Assembly (NCBI GenBank): GCA_028281445.1
Contig: JANQJW010000066.1
Location: 1-64,000 of the forward strand
Source of the DNA: Planctomycetota bacterium
Lineage (GTDB): Bacteria > Planctomycetota > PLA2 > JAEUHO01
Length of the DNA: 64,000 nucleotides
Direction of reading: 5' to 3'
The notes under the pieces were generated by a model that was given only the letters and a program-made list of their open reading frames with translations, did not search any database and was not told where the DNA came from. The translations under genes and the position numbers were made by a program. Within the stretch, counting starts at the first letter, position 1; the number at the start of each line of letters is the position of its first letter. Positions 1 through 7,185 of the stretch are shown piece by piece.

Positions 1-938
1 TCGCGGGCCATACCCGCGCGCTGCCCCGTGCGGCAAAGCAAGAGCCGCGGGGCCGGCATGGCCAGGACGTCGTTCACGCGTGCTGCGAGCTGATCCAGGG
101 GGATGAGCTGCGTGCCGTCGATGTGCTCGCCCTCGTACTCCAGGCCCATGCGCACGTCGATCACGCTGATCGCGCCGCCCGCGGCGACGCGCTGCACTGC
201 TTCGTCCGCCGAGACGGCGTCCGGGATGTCCACGCCCTGCCGGTTCAGGTTCAGCAAGTCGTCCATGTTGGCCGGGCGCTTGGGGGGATTCGCCGTCAGC
301 TCGCGGACGAAGCGATCGCGATCCGTGATCTGCAGCCACGGGTTGTGGGCGCGCTCGTGCCCGACGGTGCTCTCGGTGCGTCCTTCGTAGTCATGGCCGG
401 GATACAGGATCGTCTCGTCGGGCAAGTCGCGCAGCAGCTCGTGGATCGTGTCGAACAACTGGCCCGCGTCACCGCCGAGGAAGTCGGTACGCGCGACGGC
501 ATCGATGAAGACCGTGTCGCCGGAGAAGAAGGCCCCGTCGCTGAGCAGGACGATGTGGTCGGGCGTGTGGCCGGGCGCATGGCGGACGGTGACCGGCGTG
601 TCGCCGAGGTGGATCGTCTCGCCGTCCCGCGGGTGGCGCGTGACGCCGGCGTGGTTGGCCTTCTCGTGCGCGATGCGCGTCGAGCCGAACTGCGAGGCGA
701 CAGCGCCCGCGCCGGAGGGATGGTCGGCATGGGTGTGGCTGTCGATCACGTACGGCAGCGTCCACCCCTCCGCCTTGACGCGTTCCGTCACGTCGTCGAC
801 GAGGTCGAGGTGGATGTCGAGGGCGGCGGCCTGCTTGCTGACGGGGTCCGCCAGTAGGTAGGTGCGACAGCCCTGGGGATGGAGGAAGGGAACGACACGG
901 AGGGCGCCGACGGTCTCGGTGGCGGTAGCACTGGTCAT
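1..938 (-). CDS. Persulfide dioxygenase-like metallo-beta-lactamase fused to rhodanese (3' end cut by window)
   Basis: The frame read leftwards from the ATG at 936-938 stays open to the window edge, so the 5' end is complete and the 3' end is missing (312 codons visible). Residues 1-215 form an MBL-fold hydrolase with the metal motif HTHADH (68-73), His124, Asp141 and His182, and the RTDF segment (150-153) typical of ETHE1/Blh persulfide dioxygenases. Residues 240-312 are a rhodanese domain with the active-site loop CRTGQR (Cys302). Family knowledge: these fusions oxidise glutathione persulfide to sulfite or thiosulfate during sulfide detoxification. The RBS GGAGAG lies about 9 bases before the start. 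It is divergent from an ArsR repressor and shares its operator (969-1000), so sulfide or persulfide induction is likely. Substrate is inferred. Confidence 0.88.
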   Translation of the reverse strand, partial: MTSATATETVGALRVVPFLHPQGCRTYLLADPVSKQAAALDIHLDLVDDVTERVKAEGWTLPYVIDSHTHADHPSGAGAVASQFGSTRIAHEKANHAGVTRHPRDGETIHLGDTPVTVRHAPGHTPDHIVLLSDGAFFSGDTVFIDAVARTDFLGGDAGQLFDTIHELLRDLPDETILYPGHDYEGRTESTVGHERAHNPWLQITDRDRFVRELTANPPKRPANMDDLLNLNRQGVDIPDAVSADEAVQRVAAGGAISVIDVRMGLEYEGEHIDGTQLIPLDQLAARVNDVLAMPAPRLLLCRTGQRAGMAR

Positions 939-968
939 GGGTCTGCTCTCCAGAACTCGAGTGTTATT

Positions 969-1000
969 TTGAGTATATGAGCAAATGCGCATATAATCAA
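969..1000. promoter_or_regulatory. Palindromic operator carrying two face-to-face promoters
   Basis: A 32-bp near-perfect palindrome in an AT-rich island. On the + strand TTGAGT (969-974), a 17-bp spacer and TATAAT (992-997) form a sigma70-type promoter for the ArsR gene. On the - strand TTGATT (1000-995), a 17-bp spacer and TATACT (977-972) form one for the dioxygenase gene. The core arms are ATATGAGC (975-982) and GCGCATAT (987-994), which resemble ArsR/SmtB/BigR-type operators. A repressor bound here would block both promoters at once. Promoter activity is inferred from sequence only. Confidence 0.8.
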
Positions 1001-1003
1001 ATC

Positions 1004-1342
1004 ATGCCGAAGAGAAAGCCCTCCCTGTCGCCCGAGGCCATCGAGAGCGTGGCCGCCCGCTTCAAGCTGCTCAGCAGCCCCAGCCGCCTGCGCATCCTGA
1101 ACGCCCTGATGAACGGGCCGCTGGGCATCAGCGAGCTCCTGGAGGAGACCGGCCTCGAACAGTCCAACCTCTCCCGCCACGTCGCCGCGCTGGAACGCGG
1201 CCGCTGCGTGACCCGCACGCGCGACGGCCAGTCCGTGATCGTGGAGATCGCCGATCCCAGCCTGGCGACCCTCTGCGAGCTCGTCTGCGGGTCGCTCGCG
1301 GAACAGGCGGCCGAGGTGCACGCAGTGTTCCGGCGCCTGTAG
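1004..1342 (+). CDS. ArsR-family winged-helix repressor, probably leaderless
   Basis: A 112-residue ArsR/SmtB-type regulator. The recognition-helix region LEQSNLSRHVAALERGRCV is typical of the family, followed by a short beta-wing (RTRDGQSVIVEI). The start was chosen at ATG 1004: the promoter at 969-997 would begin transcription at about this base, whereas an in-frame ATG at 977 lies inside the promoter and has no ribosome-binding site. The mRNA would therefore be leaderless. A Cys pair (CELVC) lies near the C terminus and could sense thiols or metals, but I see no cysteine at the helix position used by SqrR/BigR. Divergent pairing with the persulfide dioxygenase points to a sulfide or persulfide sensor, which is inference. 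Confidence 0.85.
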   Translation: MPKRKPSLSPEAIESVAARFKLLSSPSRLRILNALMNGPLGISELLEETGLEQSNLSRHVAALERGRCVTRTRDGQSVIVEIADPSLATLCELVCGSLAEQAAEVHAVFRRL

Positions 1343-1373
1343 GTAGGCTGTCGCTCCGCCGGAAGGAGGAGCG

Positions 1374-4300
1374 ATGGATCGATTCGTTCTCTGTGTTGGC
1401 ATCGCCGTTCTCGCGCTGTGTGCGTGGGGCTGCGGGGGTGACGAACCGGCGACCACGCCCGGTGCCGCGCCCGCATGGAAGACCATCGCGCGGGCGAAGG
1501 CCGCCGCCTTGTTCGCCGAGGAGCGCTTCCCCGAAGCGCGCAAGGCACTCGACACGTTGCTCCAAGACGCGCCCGACGGGGAAGATCTCGTGCGTGCCGG
1601 TGTTGCCGAGATATGGATCGGCGCGCCGGACTCCTATACGAACGCCATGGCGCTCTTCCAGCGCGCGTTGAAGATCGCGCCGAACGATCCCGCCGTTCAC
1701 TACAACCTCGCCAAGCTCTACGAGCGCGGACAGACCGACCAGGCGCTGTTCCACATGCAGAAGGCCAACGAGCTCGCGCCGGACGACTACCCCACCATGC
1801 TTGCGCTCGCGGGTCTGCTCGAACAGGCCGATCGCCGCGACGAAGCGGTCGCGCTCTACGAGAAGCTGAAGGCCATCGGCGTCGAGAACGCCGGCAGCTG
1901 GCATCTGATCACGCTCTACCAGCTCGGTCAGATCCGCGTCCGGGAAGGCAAGCGTGACGAAGGCCAGAAGCTGTTCGCCGAACGCGCGGATCTCACGAAT
2001 CGCGGCATCACGGTTCCCAGCGGCGACGAGAGCGCGCGCGGCAACTTCGGGACCTTGCTGCCGCCGCCTGCCGGTGGGAACAAGCTGAGCAGGCCCACCG
2101 CTCCGGAAGTAACGGTTCGCGAGGGCTCGGGCGTTCTTGCCGGCTACGCGAGCGTTCGCGCCGTCACGCTTGTCGACGACTGGCGCCACGAGGATGCGGG
2201 CTGTGTGGTGCATCCGCCGGATCTTGTGGCTTGGGGGCAGCCCGGTCTGGCGGTCGCGCGCACGGACGACGGCAAGAGCTACAAGGGCTCGGTCATCCAC
2301 GAGGGCCAGGTCAACGAGCTGGCAACGCTGGATCTCAACAACGACGGAGCGATTGACTTCGTGCTCGCGACGACGGTCGGCATCACGATCCTCATGGCCG
2401 AGAAGGACGGCGCATCGTGGACGAAGGCCGCGTTCGAGTTCCCGAGCGTGCCGGCGCCGCCCGCGGACATGGAGCCGGTCGACTTCGATCACGACGGCGA
2501 CATCGACCTCCTACTCGTCGGCGCGTTCGGCGCGCGTCTGTGGCGCAACGACGGGTTGGTCGTCGATGGCGGGCGGCTAAGCGACGCTTCGAAGGACGCG
2601 AGCTTGCCGCAGGACATGAAGTTCCTGTGGTGCGCGATCGAAGACATGGACACCGACCAGGACGTGGATCTGCTCATGGGATCCGACGCCGGTACGGTGT
2701 TGATGGACAACCTGCGCCGCGGCCGCTTCGTCATGCGTATCCCCGGCTACGCCAAGGGCAAGGCAAGGCCGTTGCTTGCCGATTTCCGCGGCGACGGACG
2801 GCCCGAGTTCACGACGAACGACGGCTTCGTCACAGACTGGGACCTGGACGGTGCGGCCGACTTCGTCTGGACGCCTGAGAGAGGCGCTGTATCGGGGCAG
2901 CTTGCCTTGGGCCGTCCGGCGTCCATCACGCTCGGGGCCGGGGGGCCCTACGGAGCGTCCAGCGCGTTCGGCGACACGGATGGCGACCGCCTGCCCGATC
3001 AGGTGGAGCTGCTCGCCGAGCAGCTGCGCTTCACGCGCGTCCAGCGGGGGGAGAACGCAGGCTTCCTTCTCGCGCTGCGTGGGGTCAAGAGCAACGCGCG
3101 CGGTGTGGGCGCCATCGTCGAGGTCCGCGCGGGACCGATCTACCGCCGCATCTTCTGGCGCGGCGAGCCGGAGCTGATCGGGCTCGGCACGCAGCCCCAG
3201 GCCGACGTCGTGCGCGTCACGTGGCCCAACGGCGTCGTGCAGCACGAGCTCGACGTCAAGGCGAACGACGCGCTCTTCATCGAACAGTCCGAAGGTCTCG
3301 TCGGTTCCTGCCCGTTCCTCTACACGTGGAACGGCGAGGAGTACGTCTACATCAGCGACGTGCTCGGCATCACGCCCATGGGGCTGCCGATCGCGCCGGG
3401 GATGATGGTGCCGCCGGACCACGACGAGTACGTGCGGGTCACCGGCGAACAGATGAAGCCCAAGACGCTCGAGGACGGGCGTCAGGTCTACGAGATGCAA
3501 TTCACCGAGGAGCTACGCGAGGTCACCTACCTCGATCGCGCCAAGCTGCTCGTCATCGACCATCCGGCCGACACGGAGATGTTCCCCACGGAACGCTTCG
3601 CGTTCCCGCCGTTCCCCAAGCACCGCATCAATGTCGTGAAGCCGGTCGCTCCGACCAGGGTGCTGGGCAGCGACGGCAAGGACTGGACGAAGCACCTTGC
3701 CCGGATCGACGAAGACTACGCGGCACCGTTCACGCCCCACCGCGGGCAGTTCCAGGGCCTGGCGAACCCGCACTGGCTCGAGCTCCACTTCGATCCCGCG
3801 CTGGTCAAGGACGCGAAGGAGCTGCGGCTGCTCTTCACCGGCTGGTTCTTCTGGACGGATGCGAGCGTGAACATGGCGGTCGCGCGTACTCCGGGCATCG
3901 ACTTCGTGCCGCCGATCCTCCAAGTACCCCTGCAGCAGAACGGCACGGAGGGGCCGGAGGCCCTGAGCGAGCGTAGCGAGTCGAAGGGCTGGAAGAACAC
4001 GGGGCCGCCCGTCGGCTTCCCGGCCGGCAAGACGAAGACGATGGTGATCGACGTCTCGAAGATCCTGAACCGCGACGATCCGCGCATCCGCGTCTTCTCG
4101 ACGCTGCGTCTCTACTGGGACGCGATCCGGATCGCGGTCGGTCCGAATCACAAGTACTCGACGACCGTGCTCGAGCCGAAGTCGGCGTGGCTCTGGGAGC
4201 GCGGCTTCAGCAAGCCGATCCCGACGTTCGGCAACCACCAGCTCGAGTGGTTCGACTGGAACGTGATGGACGAGCCGCGCTGGAATCAGCATCCCGGCAT

Positions 4301-4655
4301 GTACACGAAGCACGGCGAGGTGCTGCCGTTGTTGCAGCAGATCGACGACCACTTCGTGATCATGGGCGCGGGCGATGCGCTGCGCATCCGGTTCGACGCG
4401 TCGATGGCATCCAAACGCCCCGACGGCTGGCGGCGCGACTTCCTCGTGTTCATGGACGGTTGGGCCAAGGATCGCGACCACAACACGCACGAGGCGTTGT
4501 TCGTCGAGCCGCTGCCGTTCCACGGCATGAAGGGCTATCCCTATCCGCCGGACCAGGCGTACCCCGACACGCCCGAGACGCGCGCCTACCGCGACCGCTG
4601 GAACACGCGTCCGTCGAAGACCTGGGTACCGTCACTCGCACCACGGCGCAGGTGA
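1374..4655 (+). CDS. TPR and FG-GAP/VCBS repeat lipoprotein with UnbV/ASPIC domain (CRTAC1-like)
   Basis: 1093 residues with a strong RBS (GGAAGGAGGAG). A lipoprotein-like signal ends at Cys20 (AWGC, an imperfect lipobox). TPRs fill about 35-200. FG-GAP/VCBS repeats with calcium-loop motifs follow at about 310-545 (DLNNDGAIDF, DFDHDGDIDL, DMDTDQDVDL, DTDGDRLPDQ). An ASPIC/UnbV segment lies at about 573-632 (RVTWPNGVVQHE). The 450-residue C-terminal part begins at CPFLYTWNGEEYVYISDVLG and resembles the tails of other large proteins of this class; I cannot name its function. It probably lies on the cell surface or in the periplasm. An in-frame copy of a palindromic repeat (3959-3989) encodes SERSESKG within the C-terminal region. 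The true substrate or partner is unknown. Confidence 0.85.
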   Translation: MDRFVLCVGIAVLALCAWGCGGDEPATTPGAAPAWKTIARAKAAALFAEERFPEARKALDTLLQDAPDGEDLVRAGVAEIWIGAPDSYTNAMALFQRALKIAPNDPAVHYNLAKLYERGQTDQALFHMQKANELAPDDYPTMLALAGLLEQADRRDEAVALYEKLKAIGVENAGSWHLITLYQLGQIRVREGKRDEGQKLFAERADLTNRGITVPSGDESARGNFGTLLPPPAGGNKLSRPTAPEVTVREGSGVLAGYASVRAVTLVDDWRHEDAGCVVHPPDLVAWGQPGLAVARTDDGKSYKGSVIHEGQVNELATLDLNNDGAIDFVLATTVGITILMAEKDGASWTKAAFEFPSVPAPPADMEPVDFDHDGDIDLLLVGAFGARLWRNDGLVVDGGRLSDASKDASLPQDMKFLWCAIEDMDTDQDVDLLMGSDAGTVLMDNLRRGRFVMRIPGYAKGKARPLLADFRGDGRPEFTTNDGFVTDWDLDGAADFVWTPERGAVSGQLALGRPASITLGAGGPYGASSAFGDTDGDRLPDQVELLAEQLRFTRVQRGENAGFLLALRGVKSNARGVGAIVEVRAGPIYRRIFWRGEPELIGLGTQPQADVVRVTWPNGVVQHELDVKANDALFIEQSEGLVGSCPFLYTWNGEEYVYISDVLGITPMGLPIAPGMMVPPDHDEYVRVTGEQMKPKTLEDGRQVYEMQFTEELREVTYLDRAKLLVIDHPADTEMFPTERFAFPPFPKHRINVVKPVAPTRVLGSDGKDWTKHLARIDEDYAAPFTPHRGQFQGLANPHWLELHFDPALVKDAKELRLLFTGWFFWTDASVNMAVARTPGIDFVPPILQVPLQQNGTEGPEALSERSESKGWKNTGPPVGFPAGKTKTMVIDVSKILNRDDPRIRVFSTLRLYWDAIRIAVGPNHKYSTTVLEPKSAWLWERGFSKPIPTFGNHQLEWFDWNVMDEPRWNQHPGMYTKHGEVLPLLQQIDDHFVIMGAGDALRIRFDASMASKRPDGWRRDFLVFMDGWAKDRDHNTHEALFVEPLPFHGMKGYPYPPDQAYPDTPETRAYRDRWNTRPSKTWVPSLAPRRR
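3959..3989. repeat. REP-like palindromic repeat inserted in frame in a coding region
   Basis: The stretch GGCCCTGAGCGAGCG followed by TAGCGAGTCGAAGGGC matches a widely dispersed bacterial palindromic repeat of the form CCCTGAGCG...CGAAGGGC. It is read in frame as ALSERSESKG within the TPR/FG-GAP lipoprotein. A related copy lies at 26984-27024. Similarity to dispersed repeats elsewhere is from memory, not from a search. Confidence 0.6.
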
Positions 4656-4661
4656 GATGGA

Positions 4662-4697
4662 TATCGTTATTCGATATATTATTATTGAATAGCGATA
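4662..4697. promoter_or_regulatory. AT-rich inverted repeat upstream of the DUF2975/Xre pair
   Basis: Arms TATCGTTATTC (4662-4672) and GAATAGCGATA (4687-4697) match at 10 of 11 positions around a 14-base AT-rich centre, in an otherwise GC-rich genome. It lies 25 bases before the DUF2975 start. A possible -10 box TATAAG sits at 4703-4708. It is the natural operator for the Xre regulator encoded two genes down, which is inference from position. Confidence 0.6.
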
Positions 4698-4721
4698 GGG
4701 ACTATAAGAGACTGGGCCCCC

Positions 4722-5324
4722 ATGAAGGCGCTGGGCGAGAACTCCCTGTCCGACTGGTTGGGCGTGTTCGTCACGATCTTCTGGCTCGGCGCGTGGTTCG
4801 TGGTCGCCGCGTTCGTCGTCATTCCGTTCTTGGGACTCGAGAACACCAGCTTCACCTTCGAGACCCCGATCGCGCACGGGCTTCGCGTTGAGATGCAGGG
4901 ACCCGGCGGCACCTGGAAACTGAGGACCGTGGTTGCGGACGTGTCCACGCCCCACAGCCGAGCGTGGATCGGTAGCCTGCTCGCGCTTCCCTTCATCGTT
5001 CTGATCGCGCTGGTGCTGGGCGGGCTGCGCAAAATCCTCCTCTCTCTTCGCGAAGGATCGCCCTTCGTCTCCGAGAACGCGCGACGCCTACGCCGCATCG
5101 GGTTGTTGATGCTGCTCATCGAGACGCTCCGGGTCATCGTGACGGCAACCCTGGTTTGTCCCCTCATCGAGGAGCTCGAGCCCGTCACGCCGGGGCGACA
5201 AGTGATCGAAGCGACCGCGTGGCCAAACTGGGAGTTCGTCTTCACCGGCTGTGCTGTTCTCATCCTGGCCGAGGTGTTTCGCCGTGGGACGGCCATGCGT
5301 GACGAGCAGGCGCTCACCGTCTGA
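4722..5324 (+). CDS. DUF2975 family membrane protein
   Basis: 200 residues with four predicted membrane segments (about 12-40, 85-105, 122-145 and 165-187). The cytoplasmic loop FVSENARRLRRIG and the C-terminal motif FRRGTAMRDEQALTV are characteristic of DUF2975. Such proteins are nearly always encoded next to a small Xre-type regulator of the YozG kind, and that is the case here: the stop overlaps the regulator start as TGATG. Its function is not known for the family; a role in membrane sensing with the regulator has been assumed. The RBS is weak (GAGACTGGG). Confidence 0.85.
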   Translation: MKALGENSLSDWLGVFVTIFWLGAWFVVAAFVVIPFLGLENTSFTFETPIAHGLRVEMQGPGGTWKLRTVVADVSTPHSRAWIGSLLALPFIVLIALVLGGLRKILLSLREGSPFVSENARRLRRIGLLMLLIETLRVIVTATLVCPLIEELEPVTPGRQVIEATAWPNWEFVFTGCAVLILAEVFRRGTAMRDEQALTV

Positions 5325-5545
5325 TGGCGATTCGTGTCCATCTGGATGAGGTGTTGCTCCGGCGCCGGATGACCCTGACCGAGCTCTCGCAGAAGGTCGA
5401 CCTCACCCTTGCCAACCTCTCGATCCTCAAGACCGGTAAGGCGCGCGCGATTCGATTCACGACGCTGGACGCACTCTGCCGCGTGCTGGAGTGCCAGCCG
5501 GGGGACCTGATCTCGCATGAGGAGTCGCCGCCGGCCGGCTCGTGA
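5324..5545 (+). CDS. Small Xre/Cro-type helix-turn-helix regulator (YozG-like)
   Basis: 73 residues, essentially one HTH_3/HTH_26 domain: LTELSQKVDLTLANLSILKTG, cut here by convention at the recognition helix, then TLDALCRVLECQPGDLI. The ATG overlaps the stop of the DUF2975 gene, so the two are translationally coupled. It probably represses its own operon at the palindrome 4662-4697. There is no effector domain, so any signal is likely to come through the membrane partner. Confidence 0.87.
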   Translation: MAIRVHLDEVLLRRRMTLTELSQKVDLTLANLSILKTGKARAIRFTTLDALCRVLECQPGDLISHEESPPAGS

Positions 5546-5604
5546 CCGCCGGCGGGGCTTACCCGATGAGAACGTGACCGCCGTCGTTCGCGCTCGAGAG
5601 ATGA

Positions 5605-5793
5605 TCATCTCGCCTCTACGAACAGAACGGGGTCGGCGAGTGCTGGGTCGTCGAGCCGGAACTGCGGCCGGTCGAGGTGCTCCGGCTCGAGGCCGGCGCC
5701 TACGCGCCGGCCGGCTACTTCACAGCCGGCGGCACACTCACGACGCAGTGCCTGCCCGGTGTTGAGATCGCGATCGACGACCTGTTCGCGTAG
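5605..5793 (+). pseudogene. C-terminal remnant of an Uma2-family (DUF820) endonuclease
   Basis: The frame opens after a TGA at 5602 and ends at the TAG 5791-5793. It reads RLYEQNGVGECWVVEPELRP, then a segment ending PGVEIAIDDLFA. This matches the C-terminal third of Uma2 proteins (LYE..GV.EYWIVDP....VEV.RL, then LPG.EI.LD..F). The N-terminal region with the catalytic Asp and Lys residues is absent and no start codon or RBS is present. It is therefore a decayed fragment of a mobile-associated gene family. Confidence 0.7.
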
Positions 5794-5805
5794 CTTCCCG
5801 GACGG

Positions 5806-7185
5806 ATGACCGCCCCGATCACCACGCGCCTGCTCGAGATCTACCGCATCGGACCGGGCCCGAGCTCCAGCCACACCATCGGGCCGATGCGCGCCGCGAA
5901 GGCGTTTCGTGAATCCTGCATCGAGAAGGGGATCGTTCCCGCCGCGCTGCGCGTCGAGCTCAAGGGTTCGCTCAGCGCCACGGGGCGCGGCCACGGGACG
6001 GATCGCGCCGTGCTGGCCGGGCTCAACGGCTGGGAGCCCGACACGCTCGACGTCGATGCGCTCCTTGCGTTGCCCGAGACCTTGAACGCGAAGCCGGAGA
6101 TCGACTGGGGCGGAACCGCTGTCCGGCTCCATCCGGACGACGTGCGCTTCCTTCCCTACCGCGCCTACAAGAACGAGACGCTCGAACACCCGAACACGAT
6201 GGAGTGCGCGGCGCTGGATGAGGACGGCGGCGCGCTGTCCGAGCAGAGCTGGTGTTCGATCGGCGGCGGCTTCATCCGCGAGGCCGGCGGCCCCGGCGGC
6301 GACGACCTGGAGCACGAAGAGCGCGTCCCCAAGTTCCCCTTCCACGACTGCGAGAGCCTCGTCGATGCGGCAGAGCAGGCGGGGCTCTCCATCGGTGAGC
6401 TCGTGCTGGCAAACGAACGCGCGTGGGGCGGCGACGTGGAGGCCGGCCTCGACCGTGTGTGGGATGCAATGCAGGCCTGCATCGCGCGCGGACTGACGCA
6501 GGATGGAGAACTGCCCGGCGGCCTCGGCGTCAAGCGTCGCGCGCCCGAGTTGATGCACGAGCTGATGAGCGAGAAGGTCGATGTGGCCTACTCGCACCTC
6601 GCGCGCGCGCAGGCGTACGCGTTCGCCGTCAACGAAGAGAACGCGGCGGGCGGCCGCGTGGTGACGGCACCGACGAACGGCGCCGCGGGCATCGTGCCGG
6701 CCGTGTTGACGGAGATCGTCGAGCGGTTTGAGCTCGACCGCCCGGCGATTCACAAGGCGCTCGCGACCGCCGGTGCGTTCGCGGCGTTGATCAAGACCCA
6801 CGCGAGTCTCTCCGGGGCCGAGGTGGGCTGCCAGGGCGAGGTCGGCAGCGCGACGGCGATGGCGGCGGCGGCGCTCTGCGAGATCCTCGGCGGCGACCCG
6901 CACCAAGTGGAGAACGCGGCCGAGATCGCGATGGAACACAACCTCGGCCTGACGTGCGACCCGCTCAAGGGGCTCGTGCAGGCCCCGTGCATCGAGCGCA
7001 ACGCGATGGGCGTCGCCAAGGCATCCAGCGCCGCGCACCTTGCCCTTCACATGGGCGGCAAGGGCTTGATCAGCTTCGACCGCGTCATCGATGTCATGCG
7101 CCGCACCGGCCACGACATGCGCCGCGAGTACAAGGAGACCGGAGAGGGCGGTCTTGCGGTCGCGGTCAACCTGCCGGAGTGCTAG
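5806..7185 (+). CDS. sdaA: L-serine dehydratase (L-serine ammonia-lyase), single-chain iron-sulfur type
   Basis: 459 residues, the usual length of one-chain SdaA/SdaB/TdcG enzymes. The N-terminal segment [17 protein letters not shown] is the conserved serine-binding loop of the beta-like domain. The alpha-like domain carries the 4Fe-4S cysteines in [28 protein letters not shown] and the loop TNGAAGIVP. It deaminates L-serine to pyruvate and ammonia in the cytoplasm. Its stop overlaps, tail to tail, the stop of the opposite-strand gene by four bases. The RBS is poor (the start ATG follows TTCCCGGACGG). It looks monocistronic. Confidence 0.95.
   Translation: MTAPITTRLLEIYRIGPGPSSSHTIGPMRAAKAFRESCIEKGIVPAALRVELKGSLSATGRGHGTDRAVLAGLNGWEPDTLDVDALLALPETLNAKPEIDWGGTAVRLHPDDVRFLPYRAYKNETLEHPNTMECAALDEDGGALSEQSWCSIGGGFIREAGGPGGDDLEHEERVPKFPFHDCESLVDAAEQAGLSIGELVLANERAWGGDVEAGLDRVWDAMQACIARGLTQDGELPGGLGVKRRAPELMHELMSEKVDVAYSHLARAQAYAFAVNEENAAGGRVVTAPTNGAAGIVPAVLTEIVERFELDRPAIHKALATAGAFAALIKTHASLSGAEVGCQGEVGSATAMAAAALCEILGGDPHQVENAAEIAMEHNLGLTCDPLKGLVQAPCIERNAMGVAKASSAAHLALHMGGKGLISFDRVIDVMRRTGHDMRREYKETGEGGLAVAVNLPEC

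Noticed and set aside
977..1003. Upstream in-frame ATG as start of the ArsR gene
   Set aside because: It lies inside the promoter and operator, upstream of the predicted transcription start, and has no ribosome-binding site.
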